A DNA stretch of 64,000 nt. It comes from Apophysomyces variabilis. Its lineage: Eukaryota > Mucoromycota > Mucoromycetes > Mucorales > Mucoraceae. The position numbers and the translations under genes are program-made. Of the stretch, positions 11,410-22,559 are shown in pieces. The notes beneath the pieces were generated by a model, which saw nothing but the letters and a program-made list of their open reading frames with translations, was not told the DNA's origin and did no database searches. Positions within the stretch are counted from its first letter, which is position 1; every line of letters begins with the position of its first letter. The stretch is taken from contig MZZL01000376.1 in assembly GCA_002749535.1 (NCBI GenBank), positions 668,822-732,821 of the forward strand, written 5' to 3'.

Positions 11410-13143
11410 TTGATGATGATGGATGGTTTATCTCTTGAGGATAACTTCCGTTGTTTATCGCTAAGTGTAGCTAATAGCAAGCTACCCAATGAAATCCTCG
11501 CTAACGTCGCTCGTCGATTGCCAGCAAAGACATTGGTCATTGCTGTTGTTGTGTGTCGTGCATGGAATATTGCGATGACATCCGAATTGTATCGTTCGAT
11601 TACAACATATTCAAAACAACAGTTTGAAATGCTCATCCTCACCCTTATCGAGACTAATCCAGACAAACGACTTGCTCAGTACGTGCGCGAGCTAACAATG
11701 GCGGATGAAGGTTACAACTGCAGAATGGAAGATTTGTTGGAGGCATTTCCGGACAGCATTAAACGTCTGGATTGGTGTACTCTTTTCCCAAAAGATGGAC
11801 ACCCTGTGAGAATACGAATCAACTACTGCTTCCGGAACTTGAATGGCACTCCAATTAATTTTCTTCAAGCTCGACTTTGTAACTTATTTATGCAAATCCA
11901 AGATTCACAAACTGCATGGATGGATATGGTCTCGGAAATTGGGTCTATAGAAGAACTTGTAGTTGACTTTGTTCCTTACAATGGCCCAAGGCCAACTGTA
12001 TCCTTTCTTCAGTTGGAGCAGCTCCATAATCGTTTATCACGGTTACACAAGCTTCACTTTACACGCGTTACTTTTGTTGGAAAGTTGCCAGAACATATCC
12101 AACCTTGTCATAATATTCGCGATCTAAAGCTCCAAGTGAAAAATGGCAAGGGATGGGGACAATATTTCGGTCGAAAATACACACGTCTCTGTAAATTAGA
12201 GCTACGAGACGAAACATATGCTGACTACGATCACGATTACGATAGGATCGCGGAGAGCAAAGCATTGGTGTTATCTTATCAAAATCTTGAAAAGTGTCGT
12301 ATCAATAACCTCTCCTATGAGGATTTGGAGATGCTGGCACCCATACGAGCAAAACTAACATATATGTCGTATGACCACGACTATTGGTTTTCGGAACCAT
12401 ATCTCAGCTTTCATCTAACGATCACTGCAGTAACAATTCGGTACTCTTATGACTACGAAACTGTGCAAGAAACCATGGAAGGCTTGAGAGCTTGTCCATT
12501 ACTACAGGATTTAGAATGGATCTGTAACCCGAATGAACTGTGCATTGATTGGATACTAGAACAGTTACAAAACCTGCAGCGTTTGCGCATCCAAGCCCGC
12601 CACATTTGTTTAAAGGGAAACTACGATTCAGCTATTCATCACCGACTGACGACGCTGGATCTGACAGGCAACCGTATAGACAATGATGTGTATCTGTATT
12701 TGTCGCAGTATAGTCCTCGGATCCGTCATCTTGTTTGTGCTTACGGAGAGCATATTGATAACCAAGTTACAATCTATTACCCTAACCTGAGTTTAAGAAC
12801 TTTGAGTGTATTTAGCCAACATGATTGTATATTCAAGTTCACGCAAATGAATGAAGAGGAACGCAGACAAGAGCACAAGAACAGATATTTTGATCAAGAA
12901 AGCGAAAAACATAGCGTGCCGGGCCATACCGAATTCTTGCATGTCTCACATTATCCAGTCCTTGAAATAAGCGCTACAGAAGCGAACAATATCATTGACA
13001 AGCTTTGTGCATTTCATACCGATCCATCCCAAGCAAATAGCCGAGCACTGGATGCAGTTTTGACTGTTCCTATCATATCCATTGTATGCCAATATTTGAT
13101 GGCATGCCAGCTAAACTATGTGAGAGTCTTATCTGGAGAGTGA
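11410..13143 (+). CDS. F-box/LRR protein
   Basis: Intronless, 577 residues, ATG at 11410 preceded by the shared promoter module. The F-box lies near residues 22-60 (SKLPNEILANVARRLPAKTL, then ACRAWN-like VVCRAWNIAM), followed by LRR-like units up to about residue 480 and a conserved tail (TQMNEEER). Predicted SCF E3 ligase substrate receptor; target unknown. The first 390 bases are almost identical to the gene at 23423, after which similarity drops sharply. This indicates gene conversion or exchange between the two copies. It is one of four related F-box genes in the left 26 kb. Confidence 0.85.
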   Translation: MMMMDGLSLEDNFRCLSLSVANSKLPNEILANVARRLPAKTLVIAVVVCRAWNIAMTSELYRSITTYSKQQFEMLILTLIETNPDKRLAQYVRELTMADEGYNCRMEDLLEAFPDSIKRLDWCTLFPKDGHPVRIRINYCFRNLNGTPINFLQARLCNLFMQIQDSQTAWMDMVSEIGSIEELVVDFVPYNGPRPTVSFLQLEQLHNRLSRLHKLHFTRVTFVGKLPEHIQPCHNIRDLKLQVKNGKGWGQYFGRKYTRLCKLELRDETYADYDHDYDRIAESKALVLSYQNLEKCRINNLSYEDLEMLAPIRAKLTYMSYDHDYWFSEPYLSFHLTITAVTIRYSYDYETVQETMEGLRACPLLQDLEWICNPNELCIDWILEQLQNLQRLRIQARHICLKGNYDSAIHHRLTTLDLTGNRIDNDVYLYLSQYSPRIRHLVCAYGEHIDNQVTIYYPNLSLRTLSVFSQHDCIFKFTQMNEEERRQEHKNRYFDQESEKHSVPGHTEFLHVSHYPVLEISATEANNIIDKLCAFHTDPSQANSRALDAVLTVPIISIVCQYLMACQLNYVRVLSGE

Positions 13144-13925
13144 GCGTGGTGGTCAGATATAGCTGTCTGTTGTTTGGATGAACACAGTGGCGAAAGCAAA
13201 ATAAAAGGATTCTAGCCTAATATCTCATTTATCGTATGAGCAATGGACAAAACGACTGAGCAAATAGAAATAATCTTTTGCTGATATGAATACAATAAAG
13301 AATGGCAGCTCGTTTGAATATGCTGCAGGAGAGCTCTCGTTATATAGGAATTAGCAAGCTTGCATTTCTGCATCACAACTTTCAAATACTGTTGATCAAG
13401 CTTTTAAACAGTTTAGCAAATGGTAGTCAGGAATTTATACCAGCAGTGTAATCACCCACAGGACTTCAGTCAAAAATTTTGGACACCAGTGGTCAAATTG
13501 TACCCCTGCCCGTGAGTTAGATAAAATATTGATCAACGCAAGCACACCATTTTGCTAGCCGCGCTAATTACATTGTTTCTAATGTTGACAAGCTGATAAC
13601 TACCAGAGCTTCTAATCAAAGCAAATGTTTGCCGTATGTCACCAAATCAATAATCCAAGAAATACTTAAAGAAGCAGACTCAGAAAAGGTATATTATGTT
13701 TATGGTTATGCATACATAAAACTATGGAATATCTTTCACAGCGCATTTTGACAGATTATGTTCTGGCTGCCAACTGCAAAAGTGCCATGCTGTATACTTC
13801 AGCGTGATACGGCTTGCGAACCAAGGTTATTACCACTGGCGCTAGCAACTGAGGCAACTACTTCGCAAAAACGTACACATAGCTAAGTGCGTGCCTTGGT
13901 TTTTGAAGATAACTCGGTTAAAATT
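13144..13925. other. Spacer, no gene seen
   Basis: No supportable ORF. It precedes the F-box relic and could include further decayed parts of it that are no longer recognisable by eye. Confidence 0.45.
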
Positions 13926-14205
13926 TGGAAAAGAATAAAGCACCCTGATCGAAGTTTGCGACGGTTCAAATATGGCGTGGAAACAATTGCAAATACAAAA
14001 TTCCATGCAGATGAATGGGATAAAATATATTCAGGAATACAGAAGCAGATATTGAGGATCAAGTAGACATTATAACGTATTGCGTTACGCGGAACCGTTA
14101 GAGAAACCCGTTGTTCTGTCGTCTAGAACAAGTATGTTCTTTAGTAAGATTCGCGCGTTCAACACGTATGCCCCAGAAGAACTGTTTCAATATATCTTCG
14201 GTACT
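13926..14205 (+). pseudogene. Decayed 3' fragment of an F-box/LRR gene
   Basis: Bases from about 13930 align with the 3' part of the neighbouring F-box genes. An AGTTTGCGAC stretch matches the AGTTTAAGAAC region. GCAGATGAATG matches the coding sequence for QMNEE. CAGGAATACAGAAGC..AGATATTG matches the QEYKSRY coding stretch. A GTAAGATTCGCGCGTTCAACAC stretch matches the DKLRAF region. Stops and small indels break the frame. The fragment ends just before 14218, where the exact inverted repeat begins. Confidence 0.65.
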
Positions 14206-14217
14206 ATCTAACTACCT

Positions 14218-16146
14218 CACGATAACTGTGATCATTCATCATATCGAACTTTGCAAGCTGGGGTTCATTGCCCATCCCGCCTGAACTTGAGCGGGCCGTT
14301 GCCAGTAATACAGTAGATTTAAAGAGCGAATTTGATATTTCGTTGTGATTGGATATCCATCTATTCATGCAACCTTAATTTATGATAACCTTATCGGCAC
14401 CTGTCTATACCATAAGAATGGCCACTTTTACTTGGTTTAGCAAGTGTAGTTGACTAACTAATAGATTCCTATGTTTGTCTCTGTCACAGAAAGAAACGGG
14501 TAGCAAATGAAATCAAATGAGTGAAACCATACTAAGCTTTAATGTAGAATCACTGCTCCCTTCAGCTGGTATTCCTCCACAAAATGACATATAATGGAAA
14601 CGACAGGAATAGTTAAAGCTCTTTTAAGTGCGCGGTGGTTTTCCTTGGATGATTCTAGCTTAAACGCACGAAGCTTGTCGATGATCTTGTGAGCTTTGAT
14701 AGAGGTTATGGCACGAGGCGGAAAATATGGTATGTGCAACCACTCGGTGTGGCCTGACACTCTATGACTTTCCCTCGACCCACTGTATCTGCTCTTGTAC
14801 TCTTGTATACGCTCTTCTTCGTTCATCTGCGTAAACTCGAATATACAGTCGGCCTCGCACCAGACTTCTAAGTACTTCAAACTCGGGTTAGGGTAATAGA
14901 TTTTAGGTGAGTTCTCGATTTCTCCTCTGTACGTGCATGTAAGCTGGTTGATCCTAGGACAATAGCGGGATATGTACAAATAAACATCGTTTTCGATAAA
15001 TCGGCCATTCAGACGCAAAGTTCGCAGTTTACAATGAGTAGCTGAACTGTAGTTACCTTTTAAACGAATGTGGTCGGCTTCAATGTACAGACGTTGCAGA
15101 TTAGGTAATTCGTGGAGTATCCGATCCAAGCAAAGCGAATTCGAACGATGAAACCATTCCAAGTCCTGCAGCAATGGACAAGCTTTTAGACCTTCCAGGA
15201 CTTCTTCAACCGTACCGCGATAACAATCCCGCTTGATCTTGACCGTAGTAATTGTTGGATGAAAATTGAGGAGCGGCTTTGAAAACCAGTACCCTTTGCC
15301 ATATGGCACGTATATTAATCTTGCTCCTAGGGATGCGAACATCTCTAAACATTCATAGGAGAGTTTCCGAATACGTAACTCTTCAAGGCCTTGGCATGAT
15401 TCAACAAGTGTCTTGGTTTCGTTATCGTTCTTGTAAGAGAAAGCACTTGGCCCCCTGAGGTGTAATTTCGCCAGATGCGTGTATTTTCGAGCAAAGTATT
15501 GTCCCCATCCATTGCCACAATCCACCTCAAGCTTTAGATCGCGAACTGTAGCACAAGGTTGTATATGTTCTGGTAATTCTCCAGCAAATCTAACATCGAC
15601 GAGATGGAGCTGCTGCAGTTTCGGTAAGCCGTTATGGAGCTGTTCCAAGTTTGAAAACGGTACGGTTAGACATGGAACATCGTGGTAGGAATCGAACTCT
15701 ACGCTTAGTTCTTCTACCGATCCGAATTCCGAAACCACATATACCCAATCCGCTTGGTGACCGTTAATACCTAGCTTCAAGCGGCTAAGCCGATCTTGTA
15801 GAAAGCCCATTGGAGCACGATCCAACGTATGGAACTTGCGATCGATTCGTATTCTCACCGGATGTCCATCTTTTGGAAAGATTGTTGACCAATCCAAATG
15901 CCTTATTGTATCAGGATACGGCTCCAACAAATTGTGCATGCTAGCTTTATACTTTAGATCCGCTATCGTTAACTCGCGCACGTACTGAGCCAGTCGTTTA
16001 TTCGAATTAGTTTCAATAAGAGTAAGAATGAACATCTTCAACTGAACTTCTGAACTTGTTGCAACTGAAAAATATAACTCTGGTGTCATTGCACTATTCC
16101 ATGCATGACACACAGCAACTGCAATGACCAGTGTTTTTATTGGTAG
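14218..16146 (-). repeat. Inverted repeat arm, identical to 1-1929
   Basis: Partner of the arm at the window start (coordinates sum to 16147). It contains most of the F-box gene 14539-16245 and about 320 bp of its 3' flank. The true outer limit is unknown because the other arm leaves the window. Confidence 0.9.
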
Positions 16147-16245
16147 CCGACGAGCGATATTAGCAAGTATTTCATTGGGCAACTTGCTCTGCGCGTCGCT
16201 TAGCGACGGATCATCCAACTTGTCCGCAGAGGATATTCCGTCCAT
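14539..16245 (-). CDS. F-box/LRR protein, complete
   Basis: Intronless, 568 residues, ATG at 16245. F-box at about residues 19-58 (SKLPNEILANIARRLPIKTL), then LRR-like repeats and the family tail TQMNEEERIQEYKSRY. Presumed substrate adaptor of an SCF ubiquitin ligase. Relative to the 11410 and 23423 genes it is clearly diverged along its whole length, unlike that pair, which shares a nearly identical 5' third. An exact inverted copy of its last 524 residues and 3' flank is at 1-1929. A family-type promoter module lies upstream (about 16300-16436). Confidence 0.88.
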   Translation of the reverse strand: MDGISSADKLDDPSLSDAQSKLPNEILANIARRLPIKTLVIAVAVCHAWNSAMTPELYFSVATSSEVQLKMFILTLIETNSNKRLAQYVRELTIADLKYKASMHNLLEPYPDTIRHLDWSTIFPKDGHPVRIRIDRKFHTLDRAPMGFLQDRLSRLKLGINGHQADWVYVVSEFGSVEELSVEFDSYHDVPCLTVPFSNLEQLHNGLPKLQQLHLVDVRFAGELPEHIQPCATVRDLKLEVDCGNGWGQYFARKYTHLAKLHLRGPSAFSYKNDNETKTLVESCQGLEELRIRKLSYECLEMFASLGARLIYVPYGKGYWFSKPLLNFHPTITTVKIKRDCYRGTVEEVLEGLKACPLLQDLEWFHRSNSLCLDRILHELPNLQRLYIEADHIRLKGNYSSATHCKLRTLRLNGRFIENDVYLYISRYCPRINQLTCTYRGEIENSPKIYYPNPSLKYLEVWCEADCIFEFTQMNEEERIQEYKSRYSGSRESHRVSGHTEWLHIPYFPPRAITSIKAHKIIDKLRAFKLESSKENHRALKRALTIPVVSIICHFVEEYQLKGAVILH

Positions 16246-16269
16246 CGCCAGCCGTGTTATTTTCAGATC

Positions 16270-16436
16270 GATTTACTTTATATTTGTTTAAAAACTGTGT
16301 AACATGGGCTTGGCATTACCATTTGTGATATGTTCCACAAAATCAAAACTCTCCATATTGGCTATAACACCTTGTGTTGCACCCGCTGCTCGCATGCTCC
16401 GAATGACATTGGCCATGGGGTAGTAAAGGAAACTTT
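16270..16436 (-). promoter_or_regulatory. Shared F-box-family promoter module (minus strand)
   Basis: Read on the minus strand, CTTTACTACCCCATGGCCAA, GGAGCATGCGAGCAGCGG, GGTGTTATAGCCAATAT, TTTTGTGGAACATATCACAA and AGCCCATG follow in the same order as in the promoter of the gene at 23423. An ATATAAA element lies at about 16274-16280. Confidence 0.6.
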
Positions 16437-18379
16437 ATGCAAGAAACGTTTGACTGAGAATTACCGCTATGGACCAAGGTTTTGTCTAGCATCATTGAGA
16501 CGTTCTGCTGAAAAACCTGCAAGTTACTATATATCGATGTGCAGAATATAAACGTATTTTGATGAACCGTTGAAAAAAAAAACGCGCCAATGCCGAAAGA
16601 ATAGTTCATCCAGATTTTTGTAGCCTCGGGTTATAGCAAAGCTAACTATTCCCTAACCCATCCTTATTTTACGTGTCATCCCTACCCTATGCCAATGAGC
16701 TTAAGCAGCGTTTCAAACGGTACAGGCTATCAGGGTCATTCTTTGTTGAATTAATGGACTTGTTTATGACGGTTGTGACTGGCCGATATATCCTCCAAGC
16801 GTATGCTATCGAAGAAACGACCAAACCTCTCTAAACTTCGGTATGGAATATATCAGATATAAGGTTAGCAACAGCACATCAAAGAAGGCGATCCGATGAG
16901 TTGTGCCCGTTCTTATACTATTGGTTCAGTTAAGACCCACGCATTATGAGTTTGATATCGTGCGCAGACGATCAGAAGAAACCTTGGCGCCACTGTCAAT
17001 TACAGCCCATTATGCTCGGTTAGCGGGATTGCCTGAAAATTGGCCGTTGTTTTTTAATTCTCTCTATATCAACAGCCTGCAGCACGGCTATGGCAGGCAG
17101 AGTTTAAGTAATGCCACGACAATTGTTTTCTAGCTCACAAGCAAAGCGTCAGCGCTGTTTACACACAATAACCAGGTCGTTAGCAGCCTACTGTATGTCG
17201 GAGATATGGCCAACATTGCCTGACTGCGCTATCAAGTTCAAGCTGCTAAGTCCCTGTAAATGACCTATTTAGGAAGTCGAGTAAACGCTTTCGGTAATCT
17301 TCGGAAAGAAGGTGGCTCATAGCTGACTCATTCATCTTACCATATATGGAATGGGATTGCAACAGATAACACTCTATCCAGTTACTTGGATATTCCCGCT
17401 CACTGGCCAGGAGGGCTATGCATATCATCCAGTTTCCCTAGTAGAACTAAACGGAAGCTCCCGGTTGCCGGCAGTTTTTTGATATTGTCGGTCTCAGTTT
17501 TGCCGAGTTACCTTGAGATTCGGCAAACTTGTGAATCCGGACTAGTTTTCCAACTGTTGTGGATAGTCTGTTTGGTTTGCATGCGCTCTTCTACAATAGC
17601 AATGTGTTATTCTATTCCATTTTAACCTAATCACCATCAGAACTGTAACAGTCCGAAGCAGATTTCTCGTTTACTGTTTTCAGTTGCCCGAAGACGTATA
17701 TCCTATATAGCTTTCCAGCGTTCAGCGCTAATGACTGTATCCAGTGATAATCGTCGAGATCAACATGGTTCGGGACTCGGATCACATGAAGTCCTTTACG
17801 AGGCCTGACGACAGGTAATAGGATGCATGCGATGCTTGGTTCTGGATAGCTACGAAAAGATTTATACATCCTCTCCATCAGCCCTACTCTCAACAGTCCC
17901 TTCTGCTTTGGCGTACATCATCATGGAATTTACCATCCGCAACCAGTACCTGTTGTCCATTAGATCTGCCAAATCATTGATCTGCTCAGTACCCCCAAAA
18001 CCTTGTTCTAATTGTTAAGGTTTCCTATTTCGATATTTTTCCTTCCGCTTTTCTCTCGTTCGTCTTCCCTCTTGTTCTCTATCCTACAGAAAAACTTTCA
18101 TATTGTTGCCTTCCTCTAAACTTATAGTGATTATATAAGCCTTTTGTCCTGCAGCAATTGCCGATATCAAGTAATTGTCAACAATCGAGCAACAGGTGAA
18201 CATTGATTTTTGAAGAAGCAACAGCTAATTTGATCAATAAGAGGTATGACTACAGCCCATTCGGAAAGCAACTTTCTGCTACGCGAGCAGGTTCTATATT
18301 AGTCTACTTCGGAAAGAATCGAATGTCTCAAATTTGGGTATAGTCGCACCCGGGTGTCTCTGAACGCCAGGGATAGGAA
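16437..18379. other. Spacer, no gene seen
   Basis: About 1.9 kb with only short unconvincing ORFs on both strands and no recognisable domain. It separates two divergently transcribed genes (F-box and P450 copy B). Confidence 0.5.
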
Positions 18380-18474
18380 GGAAAAGTGGTAAATTATTTG
18401 ACCGGTCGGTTAAAGCTTGTACTTGCGTTTTCATAGGTCGTATACTGATTGTCCGACACCGGTCCATTGACTGT
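18380..18474 (+). promoter_or_regulatory. Conserved promoter block upstream of P450 copy B
   Basis: Counterpart of 6807-6900. It contains TTATTTGACC, TTAAAGC, TTTTCATAGG, CGTATACTGATTGTCCGAC and GTCCATTGACTGT in the same order and spacing, give or take one base. Confidence 0.6.
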
Positions 18475-18569
18475 GTAATTGCTATACGGTATGGCTGAGC
18501 CAATGGCCAACAACCGAGGGGTCCAACTGTCCCGACGACCATAAGGCGAAGTTGTGAAGCAGAAATCAG

Positions 18570-18577
18570 TATATAAA
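18570..18577 (+). promoter_or_regulatory. TATA box, P450 copy B
   Basis: TATATAAA 68 bases before the ATG at 18645. Confidence 0.65.
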
Positions 18578-18644
18578 CCACAGCAGCTTTCTTTCCTTCA
18601 CATCACTGCACAATTTTTTTACGTTATTTTCATCTTTTCATATT

Positions 18645-21600
18645 ATGTCTGGAAGCTCTATTACATCACTTATCGTCGTGCGTAAGGACTCGAGCGATAT
18701 TGAGAAAGATGGTCGCATTATTCGATTTGGTAATGGCGCCAGTCTGGATACCATTCGTACTCTGGCAGCAGAAAAACTTGGTATCATAGTCTCCACTGAT
18801 GTTCTTTTGTACGATGCTTCCGGGAAATTGATCCCTGTGATTGATAATGCGCGTCAACAACAAGTGCTATATGTTGGCCTGAAAGATCGTATAAAAGAAG
18901 TCATTCCTGGTCCTAGAAAGCTGCCATTTGTGGGAAATCTTTACGATATGCTCCCTGACTTGTAAGTATTGACCATGTACATTTATTTTGAGTCACTCAC
19001 GTATCACTCAAATAGTGTCCATGCGTGGATCAAACTTTTCGATACACATGGTTCTCTGGTTGACATCACTGTCCTAGGAAACAGATTGGTTGGCACAAAT
19101 GACCCTGCTATTGCCGAACTATTTGCCAAAGAATCCGAGTATTTCACCAAAAAGATTAGGACCCTTTTAAAAGAAATCAAACCGTTCGGTGGCCAAGGAC
19201 TATTCACGACGGACAGTTCGGATATGGATTGGCAGTTAGCCCATAAACTGCTCATGCCAGCCTTCAGCCCACGTGCAATGAAGGTAACACAAATGACGAT
19301 GAATGTCAGGTTTTGGGAACGATTACCTGATTCTGCTTTTGTAGGCATATCAAAAAGAAATGGGTGAAATTACGAAACAGCTCATTAATATTTTTGAGCA
19401 ATTTAATCCTGAAGAACCTGTGGAGATCTTGCGTTGGACAACAAATATCACTTTTGAAACGATTGGTCGGGTCGGCTTTGGCTATGATTTTGGTCTTCTT
19501 GAAGAACGTGACAGAGCGCCTCATCCATTCATCGACGCTATGGGATACTTGTTGTCGCAATCTCTTCTCCGGTTTCAACAAGCACAGTTCATGAAACAGT
19601 TACCCACCGCAGCGAACCGTCGGTATACTGAATCTATAGAACTGATGCACAGAACAGTGGACAAAGTCGTTCAAGAACGTAAAAATTTCCCCAAGGCGGA
19701 CGATAGCAACAAAGATCTGCTCGATTACATGTTGAACGCGCGTGATGAACACAACCTGGGTCTCTCCGACGAGAATATTCGCGATCAAGTAGTTACATTC
19801 TTGATTGCAGGTCACGACACAACAGCAAATACGCTTGCCTGGACCTTGTATGAATTAGCACGCAACCCAGATGTGGAAGCAAAGGTGCTACAGGAAATTG
19901 TTGATTGTGGTATTACCCATGATAAGCTCCCCACAACAGAACAAATCAGTAATCTGAAGTATCTTCACCAAGTACTCAAAGAAACCTTGCGCATGCACCC
20001 GCCAGTTGCTATGATATTCAAATATTGCCAGAAAGATTGTGTTGTTCCAGGTGGTTACCTGATCAAAGAAGGAACAGATCTAGCCATTCATATATATGCC
20101 ATGCATCACAATGAAAAAGTATATCCCAATCATTCTCGTTGGGATCCCGATCGCTGGACACCAGAAGAAGAACAGAAACGATCGAGGTTCGCCTGGTTGC
20201 CTTTCTCCAATGGCCCACGTGCTTGCATTGGTATGGCCCTTGCGCTGCAGGAAGCAAAGACCGTATTATCCATGATTTTGCATCGTTTCCAATTCCGTCA
20301 TGGTAGATAACTCATAACTGGTTTATCTACAGGGTACTAACCGAGCATATTCTTCAGATGGTTCTATTATTCACCACGATCCTAAGATGGCTACTTTGAA
20401 ACCAAAAGACTTGTTCATGACAATCCATCCGCGTACAGACCTTCCTGAGGCAAATGCTAAAGTCGTTTTGCCCAAGACGCCCAATAAGAAGACAAATGCT
20501 GTGTCTATTCCGACAGCGATGCCAGAAGTAGCAGCTGCGCGAGAAAAGAGTATCGATCTTCCAGCCATTACCTTCTTGTTTGGTACGCAAACAGGCACAG
20601 CCCAAGACTATGCTTCGCAACTGGCTATCCAGGCTCGAACATTCGGCTTTAAGAGTGTCACTACTTGTGAAATAGACAAATGGAGAGTTCTGCAGGACGG
20701 TGCTCGTTCGGATGGTCTCGCCGAACTGGTCGTCATCTGTACCGCAACGTACAATGGACAGCCGCCAGATTCAGCCGAAGCATTCGACAAGTTCCTTGAT
20801 AAAACCAAAGAGGCAGGCAATGAAACTGTTCTGAAAGGAGTGTCTTATGCTGTCTTTGGTGTTGGAAACAAAAACTGGCGCACCTATCAGCATTTCCCGC
20901 GGAAGATTGACCGGTGTATGGAAGAGTTGGGTGCAGATCGCTTCTATAGCCGTGGCGAAGGCGACGCAGATACAGACATAGATGCTCAGTTTAACGAATG
21001 GTAAAGGGAAAAAAAGGAGTTAGAGATACAAGGCGTTGGGACTTACGTTCATTGTGTCTTTAGGTGCGCTTTCTTCTGGTCCCACACATTGGATTACTTT
21101 AAAGTTCCGGTTTCCAAGGGCCAATCGGTCGTCCCTGCAGCTGCTGCAGTGAATGAGAACAAGATGGTCAAAGTGAGATTTGTAACACCAAAGGAAACAG
21201 ACAAATGGGCCATCGCACAAAACAATATCAATGGCAAAGGCGACGCCAATGTGTTGATCAACCGAGAATTGCAGCATGCCGGTGCTGAACGAAGTACCCG
21301 TCATATTGAGCTTGATATCTCGGGAGTTACTCCTCTTGGAGATCTTGCCTACAAAGCCGGTGATCATCTGGAAGTGATGCCAGAGAATGATCGAGAGATA
21401 GTTGAAGCAGTTGCCCTCAGCTTCGGATGGGTTCTCGATTCCGTATTTGAAGTCGAACCACAAAGTCTCGACGGTCTCTCGCCTCGTTCCCTTGCAGCCT
21501 CCATTCGTGGTCCATGTACCATCCGAAACGCTTTAACCTATTTTGCTGATCTTTCCTCACCCCCCTCGCGTACGATGCTGGCCATCTTTGCTTCTCAGCT

Positions 21601-22459
21601 GAAGAATCTATCACCGCACACAGCCGAAGAATTTGAGAGGATGACCATGCCAGATCACAACAATAACGACCAATACCCTGCCTTTGTCAAGCAACATCGT
21701 AACCTCTTGGATCTGCAGAAGGCCTTTCCACAAGTTAACCAACTCGACCTCGGCCAATTTCTTGCTGCTGTTAGCGTTATGCAACCTCGACGATACTCCA
21801 TCGCCTCTTCACCTTTGCAGCATCCTGGTAAAGTGCATTTGACCGTTGGCGTGGTGGATGATTTGGTCCAAGGACAACACTACTATGGTTTAGCTTCGTC
21901 TTTCCTCTCTCGTACTAGCACAGGTTCTATTCGTGCTACGCTCAAACCATCCAAGAGTACATTTGCTCTTCCATCTGATCCTTCTGTACCTATTCTCATG
22001 GTTGCGGCTGGAACTGGTCTTTCTCCGTTCCGTGGTTTCCTTCAAGAACGTGCGCAACAACGCGCAGCCGGTCAAGAAATTGGAAAGACCATTTTGTTCT
22101 TTGGGTGCCGGCGTCCTGACCAGGATTACATCTATTCCGACGAGTTGGAAGCCTATGTGAACGACGGTCTGTTGGAACTTCACGTGGCTTTTTCAAGAAT
22201 AACACCACCCTCTCCTACCAAGTATGTCCAACATCAATTGTTAGCTCATGGTGCGGATGTATGGCGATTGATCGAACCTGAGAATAGCAAGGCAGCAAAT
22301 ATCTATGTTTGCGGCAGCGGTACCATGAGTTCTGATGTGCGCAGAGCTTTTGCTACTATTGCTACAAGCTTTGGTGCGGCTGAGACAGAGGACGGCGCGG
22401 TCGCGTTTATCGAGAATTTGATAAAAGATGGGCGCTATAACGAAGACGTTTGGGGTTAA
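18645..22459 (+). CDS. Self-sufficient cytochrome P450-reductase fusion (CYP505/BM3-like), copy B
   Basis: Exons 18645-18961, 19016-19283, 19345-20302, 20358-21000, 21064-22459; 1193 residues. It has the same domain order and motifs as copy A (I-helix AGHDTT, ETLR, heme FSNGPRACIG, FMN, FAD and NADPH modules), so one polypeptide should carry electrons from NADPH through FAD and FMN to heme. Residues about 7-75 form a beta-grasp-like domain not present in CYP102A1. There are no length differences from copy A over 3815 bp. Differences are patchy: the first 60 codons, intron 2 (same length, different sequence), the start of exon 3 and residues about 412-450 (MHPPVAMIFKY here, MYPPVPMISKS in copy A), corresponding to substrate recognition site 5. 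Natural substrate unknown; family members act on fatty acids. Confidence 0.92.
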
Positions 22460-22542
22460 GCATAATAACGTTAGGCGGGTTATCATTAGGGACAACATTC
22501 TGTCTGTCATCACATAGAGTTTCGTCCTGCTATATACATGTA

Positions 22543-22548
22543 AATAAA
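22543..22548 (+). terminator. Polyadenylation signal of P450 copy B
   Basis: AATAAA 84 bases after the stop, in a context related to that after copy A (AATAAAAGCT in both). Confidence 0.55.
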
Positions 22549-22559
22549 AGCTCAATTTA

